Assembly (NCBI GenBank): GCA_021186555.1
Contig: JAJKFL010000006.1
Location: 42,948,705-43,012,704, forward strand
From: Reticulitermes speratus
Taxonomy: Eukaryota; Arthropoda; Insecta; Blattodea; Rhinotermitidae
Direction of reading: 5' to 3'
Length of the DNA stretch: 64,000 nucleotides
Shown: positions 11,201 to 22,345 of the stretch, in pieces
Position numbering within the stretch: position 1 is the first letter of the stretch
Layout of the letters: each line of letters starts with the position of its first letter
Translations under genes and position numbers: made by a program
Notes under the pieces: model-generated
What the model was told of the DNA's origin: nothing
The model's input: the letters and a program-made list of their open reading frames with translations, nothing else
Database searches by the model: none

Positions 11201-11282
11201 GTTACCAGTTTTGTCTAGTGTAAGACAGCGAAGGACTAAATCAATTGAAACTTTCACGTGCATTTTGTTCTGCAACTGAATT

Positions 11283-11402
11283 GATTGATTTATTTGTACC
11301 AACAATTGCACTAAGACAGTTTTTTCACTGTTTTACTTCATTATTACGATGCAGTGAAAGAACTGTCTTAGTGCATTTGTTGGTACAGATAAATCAATTA
11401 TA
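11283..11402. repeat. Short inverted-repeat element with the TGCATTTGTTGGT end motif
   Basis: Arms of about 40 bp (11283-11325 and 11357-11402) are inverted copies containing TGATTTATTTGTACCAACAA and the complementary TTGTTGGTACAGATAAATCA. The motif GTGCATTTGTTGGTA is like the ends of the hammerhead-bearing elements elsewhere, so this may be a solo end-to-end derivative. Confidence 0.7.
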
Positions 11403-11893
11403 AATGATGCGCGGTGAATATAAAGTGAATTGATTGAATTAGACAATCATCACCAGCAAGTTGCGCAGATAGGGGGGCAAATCATTACCTGTTCAAACAG
11501 TTAACATCGCTGATTTCCTGAGGCCACGTAGAGGTATGTACGGTTTTACAGATGCAGTACCTCGAAATACTTTCACTCTCGAAAAACATAACCTCAATAT
11601 ACGAGAATGGACTATTTCAGATATGTTTTTTTTCCCTCTAGGTTAGAAGTACATAAATTCGTTTTTTGTTACTAGATTATATGGTACAGTCCCTATTGTC
11701 TGCCCTAAATGGGACCGATATATGACCGGATTGCTGAAAATGTCGGAAAATGCGAAAAAAAATTTGCAAGTTAAATTGGATTTTCAGAATAAGTAAAAAA
11801 TTTTGTTAATATTTATTCTATAGTAAAGTAATATAAGAGAGTACATAACTATCATCTGAAGAGGTAAATTCGAAACAAGTAAACTGAACGACC

Positions 11894-12146
11894 TAGATCC
11901 CGATGGCCGTGCGGTATGAGGCGTGGGTCCGCAGCCGCTCCTTTGATGGGATCGCGGGTTCGAATCCCAGTGAATTCGTGAATGTTGGTCTGTTTGTTTG
12001 TTGTGTGTTGTATAGGTATAGACGAGTTGATAACTCTTTCATAGGAGTCCTACAGGGTGTGTCTGTGTGTGTGTAATTGTGTGTGATCTTGAAACCTCAA
12101 AAATGACGCAGCCTAGGTCCGAGTTGGAATATTTGACCACCGAAAA
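11894..12146 (+). mobile_element. tRNA-derived SINE, family A
   Basis: Head GATCCCGATGGCCGTGCGG, B box GGGTTCGAATCCC, then the family body TGTGTGTTGTATAGGTATAG in diverged form. A 9-bp possible target duplication (AAACTGAAC) is at 11881-11889 and 12147-12155. Confidence 0.8.
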
Positions 12147-12525
12147 AAACTGAACAATAAATTTGGAAAAGTTTAAATACGCAAATATGCATACGCGCGC
12201 AACACAAAGTTGTAAACAGCACGTCGATTGGCTATGTCCGATACAGGAACGTCGGATAAGGCAATCTACTTTACTATAAATTGGAGGAACAAATGGAGGA
12301 TGAGGAGGAGGAGGAGGAGGAAGGAAAAGATATTTCTTCTACGGTTATTTTATTTGATCTTTTTTTCATTAGTGAAGTCATTTTTCTATAAATTCTTACT
12401 TACTCTCCTTTACTGGATAATAACATTCTACACTGTGTTTCGTTACGCACCCTCATAACTGTAATGAAGGTAATTCTTTTCTGCTGCACTGTAAACACTT
12501 CTGTGTAGAGGCAAGTCTCTAATTA

Positions 12526-12808
12526 AGGGCCGTGCCATGGCTCAGGCGGTTAGTCGCCGGCATTTCACCACGGAGGCCCGGGTTAGATCCCGGGCCAGTC
12601 CATGTGGGATTTGTGGTGGACAAAGTGGCACTGGGAAGGGTTTTTTCTCCCAGTACTTGGGTTTTCCCCCGTCAATTTCATTCCACCGGTGCTCCATTAC
12701 AAGGAAAAAGGGAAAAAACTAACCATCTTCATCACAGGGGTTGCACAATAAGCCTCAAGGCTGCGGTGCGTCCGTAGCATCTGCTGCGGGGCTCTTCGCC
12801 ACAAAAAA
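12526..12808 (+). mobile_element. tRNA-derived SINE, family C, full length
   Basis: Bounded by a perfect 13-bp target duplication AAGTCTCTAATTA (12513-12525 and 12809-12821). The head has an A box in CCATGGCTCAGGCGGTTAGTC and a B-box region GGGTTAGATCCC. The body contains GTGGACAAAGTGGCACTGGG and CGGTGCGTCCGTAGC, ending in an A-rich tail. The clean duplication fixes both ends of the family. Confidence 0.92.
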
Positions 12809-12813
12809 AGTCT

Positions 12814-13015
12814 CTAATTAGTCTTCGGAAACATCGTGTAAACTTTACCTGCTACTTTAAATTGGAGATATATTGTCTTCGTAATTCTGTACAGTTGAAT
12901 GTCTGTACAGAAACTTGTTGTGTTTCCAACAGACTGACATCTGCGTTCTTCTGCGACCTTACGCGTAATATCCCAGAACAGCGCAATTCTCTTCAACATC
13001 GCGGCAGAAGTCTGA
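12814..13015 (-). mobile_element. Unclassified repeat fragment
   Basis: The minus-strand frame includes RIALFWDITRKVAEERRCQ; I remember similar ALFWDIT wording from repetitive insect sequence, but cannot name the element. Part of it (GCGGCAGAAGTCTGAAATC) also resembles 37810-37830. Confidence 0.3.
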
Positions 13016-13020
13016 AATCA

Positions 13021-13458
13021 AAGTCCAACAAACTGTTTTAAAATTCCTGCTTGTGCACCACGCATGTTCACTATTTCACCAAATCCTTTGATGGTATATA
13101 ATATGTGTACAATTGATACAAATTTGAAATTTGCCAAGTAATTACATTTTAAATATCAGTTTCAGTAATGTAACTATATGTTCATACATATGGGATAGAC
13201 ATCTGGAGGAATAAAACGACTTTGTAGACGTAGAAACAGATGCGATATTGTGTAGAATTAGTGTTTATAAATGCGTTTTGAGGGTGTGAAATGGAATTAT
13301 TTTTAACAGAACGCAAGCCAGGAATAAACTTTCTTGACGAGGTACAAATCAATCAGCTCCGTTAAAAACCTGGGAAATTTTTTGTCTAACAAGAAGTTAA
13401 TATCAGATTAAACTGGGCTCTAATCTTTGGGGTTAATCAGTTATAGCGCGTGATTTCA
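13021..13458. other. Nothing recognised
   Basis: No assignable frame or repeat. Confidence 0.3.
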
Positions 13459-13715
13459 AGCTTACGCCGCGGTATAATTTAGATCTTTGTTCTTCTGAGA
13501 TCGTTACGCAGCGTAGATTTGTAGTTATTCACCGATAGGTTTTCGTCCCGAAACGTCGGTAATTAACTATCAATATGCGCCGCATAACATCCTAAATTTT
13601 TATTTGATTGCTTGAATTTTGAAGATGGGAGCAACATATGTTCCCGAAACATAGGTCACCGACTACTAATCTAGGCTGCGTAACATCCTAGAAGTACGAG
13701 GATGTCAGTTATAAC
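13459..13715. mobile_element. Fold-back element, family F
   Basis: Two inverted arms meet in the middle. The left arm includes GTTACGCAGCGTAGATTTGT and CCCGAAACGTCGGTAATTAA; the right arm includes TTGAAGATGGGAGCAAC, TTCCCGAAACATAGG and CTGCGTAACATCCTAGAAG. The TTGAAGATGGG - CCCGAAAC pattern recalls a hammerhead core that has lost its first C. Parts look rearranged compared with the copies at 31.5 and 61.8 kb. Confidence 0.6.
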
Positions 13716-14529
13716 TTCCATAGGACATCAGAATCATAAATGTCCTGCATGCTGTGCACGATACGCTCCATAAACTGTCAAAATACGTACATGATGTCAC
13801 GTTTCAAAACAGAGCAGACCCCATCGTTATCGCCTTGACAAAACCAAGGCTCACTTTATTTCCTTTATTCTACGTCTTGTGGAATTGTGTCTGTAAAAAA
13901 TGCTTCTAGCATCTTAAGAACCGGAAATTAAAACATTCAAACTCTGTACTCTGAAGCAGAAATAGTTATTGCTTCTATTCTCTGAAGGAAGAAAACGTGT
14001 CAAAAGAGTAGGCTTCAAGCGTAGCAGTAAAAAGACATAACGGAAAGGAGTAAAATGGGCCTAAGCGAATTCATTTTTGGCTTTTTTTTCAGCTAAAATA
14101 AAATTGACTCATTTGCATTATCAGAGCATGATATACAGGGTGATTCACGAGGAGAAGTCGATCATTTTAGGATGTGATAATGTCGATCACTGTGAGAAGA
14201 AGTTCGTATGAACATATGTCCAATTCTAAATGGTTGCTGAGATAGAGCTGTTAGAATCTGATGTTTGAAACTGATCTTCGCACACGAGTTGCAAAGTGAA
14301 CTCAGGTTGACGGTGGGAATTTGGGACATTTATTTTGAACTGTAATGAATTTGTAATTTATGTGTAAAAATTTGTCTTGTAAAAGTTAAATGAAAATTAA
14401 AATTAAATTAAGAGTAAATTTCTCTTCATTTATTACCAATCACAATGGTTTTTAACTGTAGATTCAAACAGCTTAATATATTTCTTCTTGTGTTATTTAT
14501 TCCGTGCATATTCTTACAATAAATACATG

Positions 14530-14935
14530 AACCAATGTGTGCATTTAATATAATAAAATTCATGAGAAGTATTATACTCCTACATGTTTCGGCACCGGAA
14601 TGACTTCCTCAGGGAGTTTTTTTAGAACAAAGGAATACAAGCCAAAAAGGCTAATAGGTATTGCGTCGCCATTATTGGTATTATTAAAATATTGAAATTA
14701 TGCAAAACACAAATTTGATAAGCATAAAATTACAATGTTGTGACTTTAAAAGTGAGCCGTTCCAGATATAAGTTCGTAGCTGTTTATGTTCTGTGTGCAG
14801 TGTGCATACAAACATCTGTCTCGATGTTATGTGATTCGAAGAGATCTCGTGCAGATGAAGCGTGTGAAGTTCGTCGTGTCGGGCGGTGTGGTATATCACA
14901 ACGCCAGACACGACACACTTAAAAATGTTATATAT
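14530..14935 (-). mobile_element. Hammerhead-bearing element, type 4
   Basis: The hammerhead motif near 14576-14617 lies at one end and an imperfect palindrome at about 14873-14918 (GTGTCGGGCGGTGTGGTATA then its complement) at the other. The same pair of parts, in the opposite orientation, occurs at 24098-24452, so they belong to one element family. Outer ends and target duplication are not resolved. Confidence 0.55.
14576..14617 (-). ncRNA. Hammerhead-ribozyme-like motif
   Basis: Minus strand: stem I arms ACTCC and GGAGT (5 bp); core CTGAGGA; stem II GTCAT/GTGCC with one mismatch; GAAA; a minimal stem III CATG; then TA at the expected cleavage position. All invariant core bases of the hammerhead are present. 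Such short stem III forms are thought to work as dimers. Confidence 0.6.
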
Positions 14936-14949
14936 TTTTTGTAGGATAT

Positions 14950-16559
14950 CTACTGAGATATACGAGTATGCAATCTTCACCATAAGCCTTAGTCAGTAAT
15001 TGAAAAGTTTCCGTCGCGGATTTCTTCAGTTTAACAAGAAACTTTATGTTAACTCGTTGTTCACTTTTGCAGTCCGACATTTTCCGTCCGAGGGTAAAAA
15101 CACGCCTATATTTGAAGATGCGTCAACTTGTACTGAGTGAAGCGATCGAGCTGAAACTTGTAACACTGTGACAGGACAGATCATGTTCCATAGCCGTATA
15201 TTTGTTTCATCCCCCCACTCTTGGTTCCAGAGGTATAGGGATAGTCTCGTTTTTTTTGTGTCAGACCTCGTATTGATTCAGTTTATTTTATTTCTATTAC
15301 TCGTGCTAATAATTTGTACTAACAAAATATATTATTTAATAAAAATACAGCATTTTAAACGTAATGAAGTTTACAAATTTTACGTACTAATGCTTGATAC
15401 TGGGTAACATCTTTCTAAAATTAACGGAACACATGCAATGTGTAATTAAGGGAAAAAATCTTCATTACACTTGTCAATAATAAAATAACTTTGAAATTGA
15501 CATTAGTTCCTTAAGCAGATACTAAGGGAAGTATTTGAAATATGTTAGCTTGCCTTGGTCTCCGCTTGAGGCAGCACTGTCAAATCATAACTTTAGTTTT
15601 TTTAATGTTTTGAGAAGGAATTAATAAAACAAACGTGATTGCTATCAATGCTAAATCACAAGCCTTCAAAAACCCGTTCGGTGTCGCAAACAAACCTTAC
15701 CTACTCTATTATACGATGATAATACTATCAGCAACTAGCGTTAGACGACACGGCCTGAAGTTACTGTGTGCCAGTGAATGACTAATTAAATGTATTGTAA
15801 TAAATGGAGCCTGGAGAACACCGGCGTATATCTCGAGGAATTGGATGATGTAAACCATTCAGGAGATCCGTGACTCAGATCACGCATTTCCTGGCCGCAT
15901 ATTAGCTCCGTTACTGTCAAAGAATTTTGATGTAATTTAGCACAGTTTCAGTTGATGCAATGTGCAGGCTTGCTCTGAGTCTCTGTTTAGCAATAACACG
16001 CGGAAGGCTAGAACACAAAAACGGGGACCTTCCATGTAGGAAACAAGAACAGACACATACACGTCTTTCGCCTTACGTAATGGTGGTGAGGAAGGGATGT
16101 CATCCTCATGAATGATGGTACGACGCAAGTTTCAAACTACTCACGAATCCAATATAAAAGTTTGAGAAGCTTAACAAAGTTAGACATTTTAATACATTAA
16201 TTTTCTCCTGCTATTTCCTATACAACCTCAACTTGTAGGAAGCCTCTAACACTTCTTTATTCGTGCAACGTGTCACATATATCACGTAGTGGTAACGTAA
16301 CTTACCCTTTCCTTTAAAAGTCATCCTACTTTTTAATTAAATTTTACACTGGGAAAAATTCTAATATTGACGGCAAAGAAACTTAATAAGATATAAGGAA
16401 AAGAAGCTGATTTTGTGATAAACACCGTGCAGTTTGGTAAAATGGTAGCAGCATTTTGGAGAATCTACTTTCTTCTTCCTTAAGAGAGGAAAAACAAGAA
16501 ACTCTCAGAGAAATTTAAATTGTTGGAAGTTTTATAATTCCAGTTTCTCGTTATATATT
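14950..16559. other. Mostly unassigned DNA
   Basis: A block at 15560-15605 (CTCCGCTTGAGGCAGCACTG) recurs at 34265-34310, so an unnamed repeat is present. Nothing else is recognised. Confidence 0.3.
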
Positions 16560-16735
16560 ATAAGGGCCACGAAAGGAAGAAAAATAGATGGACTGGACAT
16601 GTAGTAGGCTTGGGACGATCTAAAATTCTACATAATTTTAACCGATATCCAAAGGGAGAGAGAAAAGTTTGGAGAAGGATTGGTCCAAGAAATAAAAATA
16701 TTACATTACATCTAAGAGAAGACACAAGTATAGAT
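16560..16735 (+). mobile_element. Possible LINE C-terminal remnant
   Basis: The plus frame contains RWTGHVVGLGRS and later KGERKVWRRIG, reminiscent of the RWAGHVARMGEGRG and PLGRPRRRW blocks at LINE C-termini. It is short and decayed, so the call is weak. Confidence 0.3.
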
Positions 16736-17052
16736 ATATTCTGAGCTTGTGGCCTGGATTAAAGAGGCTGACAGTTTTGTCGAAGAACAAAAGCTTGGGA
16801 ATACGAAACTGAGCTACGTATTCCGTAATATCAACTACAAGTTTATATGCCGCAATTGCGACCTGAAGGTGATTATTACGGTCGCGCAATAGTTTTGAGC
16901 GTGTTCACAGTCGATAAGAACACGGCTTTACTGTAAGATTTTGGATCTAATTTCCTTTGTTCAGACCGTCCGGGATTAATGTGATAAGTAAATAAATATG
17001 AAACAAAAATTCTTTCTTAAATTTTTATTTGTGAAACGATATTTATTATTAT

Positions 17053-17452
17053 ATCTGCCTCGGTGGACTAGTGGTTAGCGTGCTCGCCACTGGACCCAAG
17101 GTTGCGGGTTCAATCCCGGCCGAGGTAGATGGATTTTTAAGGGGGATCCGGAGAACCACTTCCTTCGGAGGGGAAGTAAAGCCGTCGGTCCCATGTCGTA
17201 GATTTACGGCATGTAAAAGAACCTTACGGGCATAGAGATGTTTCGTAAGCAAAATTTAGCGGCCATTTCTCACCCACGTCTCCTGATCGGCTGCTAGAGG
17301 GCTCTAGCAGTCCTATCAGGATGAATAGAATCGTACACGGCGGAAGGCAACGGGAAACCACCGCTGGTAAATTCTCCCATGACAACCTATGGCTTCGTGC
17401 CAGTAGGGTCACGACACTCAGAAATGAGTATAAACGACTCGGTATATATATC
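17053..17452 (+). mobile_element. SINE family B head with a different 3' half
   Basis: The first 230 bp match family B (TGGACTAGTGGTTAGCGTGC, CTTCCTTCGGAGGGGAAGTA), but after about 17300 the sequence departs (GGCGGAAGGCAACGGGAAAC, TTCTCCCATGACAACC) and lacks the usual tail. A possible 10-bp duplication TATTATTATA flanks it (17043-17052, 17453-17462), although that sequence is simple. Confidence 0.75.
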
Positions 17453-17462
17453 TATTATTATA

Positions 17463-18423
17463 CAACCTAGATGAGACAGATAATTCTATAGCTCGCAAGT
17501 TGATAGCCACTTTTGGCATCGATGAGAAAAAAATATTAAAACCTATGATGTAAAAATAGGACATCTGGGGTTTCAAGATAAGTAGGGTAGGACGAGGATT
17601 AAGGCCCATTAGGGTGTTTGTGGTGTCAGATATAATTGTGGGTAAATAAAGCTTAAACTCTTCTATATAAGCCACGACGTTAGCCCTAAAATGGTGAAGG
17701 GGAGAACATGTTATGATTTACGAATTCCTTGCATACAGCGAGTGTTTGAAAGGAAAATAACGCCATACAAAAATGCAGGATTATTTAAAAATCTAAAGCA
17801 TTGATTTTAAATCACTTACTTTTCGCTTCTCACTTCACTTGCACCCTAACAAAAATACTTTCTCGTTAATATTCTGTTAGAAGATTAAAGCATAACGGTG
17901 TAACAGATTATCCTATTTATGGACACAAGATACGTAACATAGAATTGATGAAAGTGTAAATAAATTACGTTACTAGACGCTGATTTTGTAAATCTGACAG
18001 GTACGCAGTATAAAAGAAATAAGTATTTGTTTTATGAAATTTGACGGAGCGATCTGTAATGGCCCTAGTGAACAAATATAAATCAGAAGTTAAAATTTCG
18101 TCTCTGCTGCACAAATCTGTGCGTAATTTGTAGCACTTGTAAACGAAGTTCGTGATTTAATCTGAAAGCATTTCCTGTTTGGAATGCGTGAGATCAGAAG
18201 TCACTTTTGTATTCGTAATTTAATCTCTAAAGTATTGAGGTGACAAAGTACTTAGAATTAATATAACTTTATACAGTACCAGTAATGTTGTGTCTATGCT
18301 GTGTATTAAAATTAGTTATCGTAACTTGATATCTGATTACAGGAAACAACAAATGTCATCTTACACGTAAGAGAAGCAAACTGGGTATTACGTTAAGATT
18401 GGTTTCTGAACTTTTACATTTAG
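17463..18423. other. Nothing recognised
   Basis: AT-rich; no frame over 85 codons and none with a motif. Confidence 0.3.
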
Positions 18424-18437
18424 TACTTACATGCTGT

Positions 18438-18726
18438 AGTTGGTTGAGGCACTGCGCTACAAACCGGAACGTCGCGGGGTCGATTCCCGATGGTGTCACT
18501 GGAATTTTTCATTGACATAATCGTTTCGGTCGCACTATGGCCCTGGGGTCGACTCAGCCTCTAACAGAAATGAGTACCAGGAACCTTTCCTGGGAGGTAA
18601 AGGCGGCCGGTGCGTAGGGCTGACAACCTTACCACCTTCATGTGCCGATTGTCTAAAAACCTAGGAGCCTCAACCTCCTGGAGCCCTAAGGGCCTCTCAA
18701 GGCCTGTAATGGGATTGCTTTACCTT
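18438..18726 (+). mobile_element. tRNA-derived SINE, family D, slightly 5'-truncated
   Basis: A perfect 14-bp target duplication TACTTACATGCTGT flanks it (18424-18437, 18727-18740). The copy begins within the A box (AGTTGGTTGAGGCACTGCG), has a B box GGGTCGATTCCC, the body GGCCCTGGGGTCGACTCAGC and a tail GGGATTGCTTTACCTTTA. Confidence 0.92.
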
Positions 18727-19254
18727 TACTTACATGCTGTGGGTAGGGGGCAACATGTAACCAGCGACCCCATATACACCACCTTATAGGTTATGGTGGT
18801 GCCTCCATCTTTAATGTAGAGCCCGAACAATTTTGACCCTTGTCTTTAGGAGATGACGGCTTCGAATCTCATCTGACCGTGAGTTACTTGCCTGCAGTTT
18901 TCACATTTATCCTTAGTCATTCCAGGCTTAAACGACACCTCACCTATAGCGTCAGATATTCTGTGGTACCAATTAATTCCTCACTGTTAACCATAACATT
19001 ATACACCTCGGTTATAACAACACTCGTTTATAACGACACAGATTATTCAGTCCCTTTCATGACGTTATAACCGGGTTCGAATCTATTTCTAATTACACAC
19101 CTATTAGGAGGAAATATGACTGCTCTGGGCAAAATAAACGAGAGACGATGTTCTTAATAATACAGGAAATATTGCAGTGTAATAACGTTATAACAAAGTC
19201 AAACAATAAGACCAACGAATGCACTATATTGACCAATTTTATTCTGGCCTATTT

Positions 19255-19297
19255 CCCTACACGTGTTTCGGAACTTTAAAGTTCCATCTTCAGGGGT
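19255..19297 (-). ncRNA. Hammerhead-ribozyme-like motif
   Basis: Minus strand: stem I CCC/GGG, core CTGAAGA, stem II hairpin GGAACTTTAAAGTTCC (a perfect palindrome), GAAA, palindromic stem III CACGTG, then TA. The invariant core is intact. Confidence 0.65.
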
Positions 19298-19802
19298 TTC
19301 TTTGTCTTATGCTACCAGATATTCACATATTAAAAACAAATTCACAATATATACAATAGTCTGTTGAACAGTCTTAAAACCTCATGTAAATAGATATTCG
19401 GAGCACTTTTAAAAGTTGTACGATGTGTACCTTTATCAGTTAGAAATGTAAGATCTTACTTACGACAGCAGTAGCCTTACACACCAGACCTTAAAAGTAC
19501 AGGACACACGTTTCACAACACATAAGAAATGACTACGGAGACATAAAAACTATGCCAGTAGTTGCGTAAAATAATAGCAAACAGCCAATACCACGAACAG
19601 ATTACAACGTTTTATAAAACTGTTTTTATATATTCTTTTAAGTAAGATCTTACATTTCTAACTGATAAAGGTACACATCGTACAACTTCTAAAGTGCTCT
19701 GAATATTTATTTACATGAGGTTTTAAGACTGTTCAACAGACTATTGTATATATTGTGAATTTGTTTTTAATATGTGAATATCTGGTAGCATAAGACAAGA
19801 AA

Positions 19803-19846
19803 ACCCCTGAAGATGGAATTTTAAAGTTCCGAAACACGTGTAGGGA
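19803..19846 (+). ncRNA. Hammerhead-ribozyme-like motif
   Basis: The inverted partner of the previous motif: CCC, CTGAAGA, GGAATTTTAAAGTTCC (one change), GAAA, CACGTG, TA, GGG. Two inverted copies in one insertion are likely copies of one original end. Confidence 0.65.
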
Positions 19847-19949
19847 AATAGGCCAGAATAAAATTGGTCAATATAGTGCATTTGTCGGTCTTATTGTTTG
19901 ATTTAAATAAAAATGCACGGTACTAATACAGTGAAAGTTATAACAAAGT

Positions 19950-20575
19950 GTTTGTATTCGACTTCATTTTTATTGTAGTATCAAGTTACAAGACAGAGCG
20001 TTGTGCCTTACATTAACAAACGTCTCTTCCTGCAGGAAATTGATCCACGGTGTCCATCTGCCAGTCTGTACACCATACTGACTCATCTATCCCAGCTCCC
20101 ATAAATCAGAAATTAATACGAGATAATAAAATAGATGAAGAAGCTACGGCCTTTATAAAATTACTACGCTAAGACGTAAATCAAGAAATAGAATGAATAC
20201 ATATGTATAATTTTCAGCTTATGAACTCGAAAATCTTTGTTAAGGAACTTGGGGAAAATTGAAAGCTGTGAGAGGATACTAGAGTACATAGCGGCCTGTC
20301 TTAAGGGCCATAGTAGCGCGGAAAATCATGCGGACACTAATGTTTCTGCGTCTTTTAGGACACAAAAACCAACTGTAAATATGTACATGACAAGTCGTGA
20401 GATTTTAACTTGTTCCTGCCTCCATTAAACAGAGAAGCCTTTCTACTTATCATCTCGTTTAAACTAAAGAATTTAATTACATTCATAAAAAATTACGTTA
20501 AAGTACAAATCCGGTCTGATTCTCCCAGCCGCGGCAGGTAGAAAAACACGGGACAGACGAGTTGTATGTTAAATC
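19950..20575. other. Nothing recognised
   Basis: The longest frame, 63 codons at 20237-20428, has no motif. Confidence 0.3.
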
Positions 20576-20577
20576 AG

Positions 20578-20624
20578 TTTTGCCTGAGGATGGGGACGGA
20601 GCTAGTCCCCGAAACGTTGTATTC
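20578..20624 (+). ncRNA. Hammerhead-like motif, type 5
   Basis: CTGAGGA (20584), a strong stem II GGGGAC...GTCCCC, then GAAACGTTGTAT. The core and stem II are convincing; stem I and the cleavage-site stem are not evident. Confidence 0.4.
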
Positions 20625-20879
20625 AAACGAATTGACGCGGCTGTGCTCCCGAGAAGACTATATTGAAAAGTACATACAGTTTCACACAATAGTTGCTACG
20701 CAAAAAATCTAAAAAATTGCTATGTTAACTGAATATATCAATTCTAACTTATTAAGTTTACAAGCGTGAAAAAATTTAAAGTATAACTGTTAAGATTGAA
20801 ACTAAAGTCTTTTGACATACGTAATTTTACAAATTCATAATTATTGAAGGTGAAAAAGAATTGAGAATGACAAGTAAGG

Positions 20880-20955
20880 GCTTTTTGTATAATATATGGG
20901 TTTAATGCAACATATTTCAGCTCAACATGAAGCCTTCATAAGGCTAATAAGATAC
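20880..20955 (-). mobile_element. Hammerhead-element end (type 6 relic)
   Basis: Minus-strand TTGAGCTGAAATATGTTGCA followed by TTAAACCC matches the motif at 22306-22345 (TTGAGTTGAAACATGTTGCA, then TTAAAG), in the opposite orientation. The pair may bracket one larger insertion interrupted by the LINE and SINE between them. Confidence 0.4.
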
Positions 20956-21224
20956 TAAAGGAATTATTATTTAAGTTATATAATATAATTTTACATCATC
21001 GGCTTATATTGTTGAGATTTAAACTTAAGAATTATCACAAACGTGTACGAGAAGCAGAAAAGGGATAATCTATAATATTATGTTATTTCCAATAAATGTG
21101 GTAAAATAGGAAGTTAAAAATATATCATTAAAATGGTTAGGATTAGAACTAGTCTGTTAGTTCTTCCAGATGAAACAACGTTTTTGTGTAAATTTAATAT
21201 CCTGAAACCGATAAAATTCTACAT

Positions 21225-21665
21225 TTGAAACATAAATTTGTATGGGGCTGAAAGTTAGACACTTCGTAAGGTAGATCAGAAATAGTGTACCTGGAAAGTT
21301 TTAAAATGTGGTGCTGGAGAAGGATGTAGAAGATCAGTTGGAACGATCGTGTGAGAAATGGAGTATTAAGAAAGGTCAAGGTGGAGAGAAATATCCTACA
21401 AACAATAAAAAGAAGGAAGGTAGCTGGCTTAGTGACACCTCTTTCAGGAACTGCTTTCTAAAACATATTATTGAAAAAACGATAGAGGGAAAGATAGCAG
21501 TGACTGTAAGATGAAGAAGAAGACGTCAGCAACTACTGGACCACGTTAAGGAAAAGAGAGGATACTGTAAATTTCAAAGGAAACACTAGATCGCACTGTG
21601 TGGAGAACTCGCTTTGGAAGGTGCTATGGACCTGTCGTAAGATATACTAAGGAATGATTGAAATG
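21225..21665 (+). pseudogene. LINE-1 C-terminal and 3'-end fragment
   Basis: Plus-strand frames, broken by frameshifts, spell YGAES, VDQK-like, KCGAGEGC-type decay, then KHIIEKTIEGKIAVT and the final RTRFGRC region of the copy at 56 kb. It ends in GGAATGATTGAAATGAATAG, the GAATGAAT-like tail typical of this family in this window. It encodes no working protein. Confidence 0.75.
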
Positions 21666-21814
21666 AATAGCATACTGCTATTAATCCTAATTATTTTAAT
21701 GTTATCTAACTTCGTATTGTACCACTTGTATTGAAAGCAAGACAATATCTTAGACTATTGATTTCGGCTTATTATACACATTTATGATATTTTTGTGAAG
21801 TTGGTATCACAACC

Positions 21815-21819
<5 letters not shown>

Positions 21820-21845
<26 letters not shown>

Positions 21846-22229
21846 TCTTGGCTCAACAGCCCTGTATGGGCCTGGGCCTCCTCTTGCCTCCTCTTGTCGA
21901 GGTTACTAAGTCATGCGCATTCATGGCAGCTGGTGACCGGCCAGCTAGCCGCGCTTAGTGTTCTATCGATCCTTGATGTGCACGCCAGAGCCATCTGGCA
22001 GGCAGTCAGGAGACTTGGATGAGAAATGGAGGCAATTTGGCTTACGCAACATTTTTATTCATCTACGACATGGGACCGACGGCTTTCCTCTTCTTCCTTT
22101 CCTTTACTTCCCCTCCGAAGGAAGTGGATTTTTATCATCCTTAAAAATCCATCGACCTCGGTCGGGATCGAACCCGCGAACCTTGGGTCCAGTGGCGAGC
22201 ACGCTAACCACTAGTCCACCGAGGTCGAC
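21820..22229 (-). mobile_element. tRNA-derived SINE, family B
   Basis: A perfect 14-bp target duplication ATCACAACCATATA (21806-21819, 22230-22243) encloses the ATT-repeat tail (left), body and tRNA-like head (right, acceptor pair CCTCGGT/ACCGAGG). A central part near 22060-22110 differs from the other copies (deleted and refilled with CTCTTCTTCC). Confidence 0.93.
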
Positions 22230-22303
22230 ATCACAACCATATACATTGATGATATATATTATTATATAACTTACAAAATTATTTATTTTGTATCTTGTTT
22301 TCC

Positions 22304-22345
22304 TGATGACGACTTCTTGTTGAGTTGAAACATGTTGCATTAAAG
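22304..22345 (+). ncRNA. Hammerhead-like motif, type 6
   Basis: CTGATGA (22312), a stem with arms GACT/AGTT, GAAACATGTT. All core bases are present; stem II is short and stem I weak. Confidence 0.4.

Larger units (their letters stand above)
19200..19936. mobile_element. Hammerhead-bearing fold-back retroelement, type 1
   Basis: A perfect 13-bp target duplication GTTATAACAAAGT (19187-19199, 19937-19949) delimits a 737-bp insertion. Its arms (about 19201-19460 and 19640-19910) are long inverted copies, each carrying a hammerhead-like motif near its outer end. There is no coding capacity. The layout (inverted ends, ribozyme near the end, short target duplication) resembles non-autonomous Penelope-like derivatives; that placement is an inference. 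Confidence 0.8.

Noticed and set aside
10982..11311. Repeat-rich coding frames on both strands
   Set aside because: Explained by the 36-bp minisatellite.
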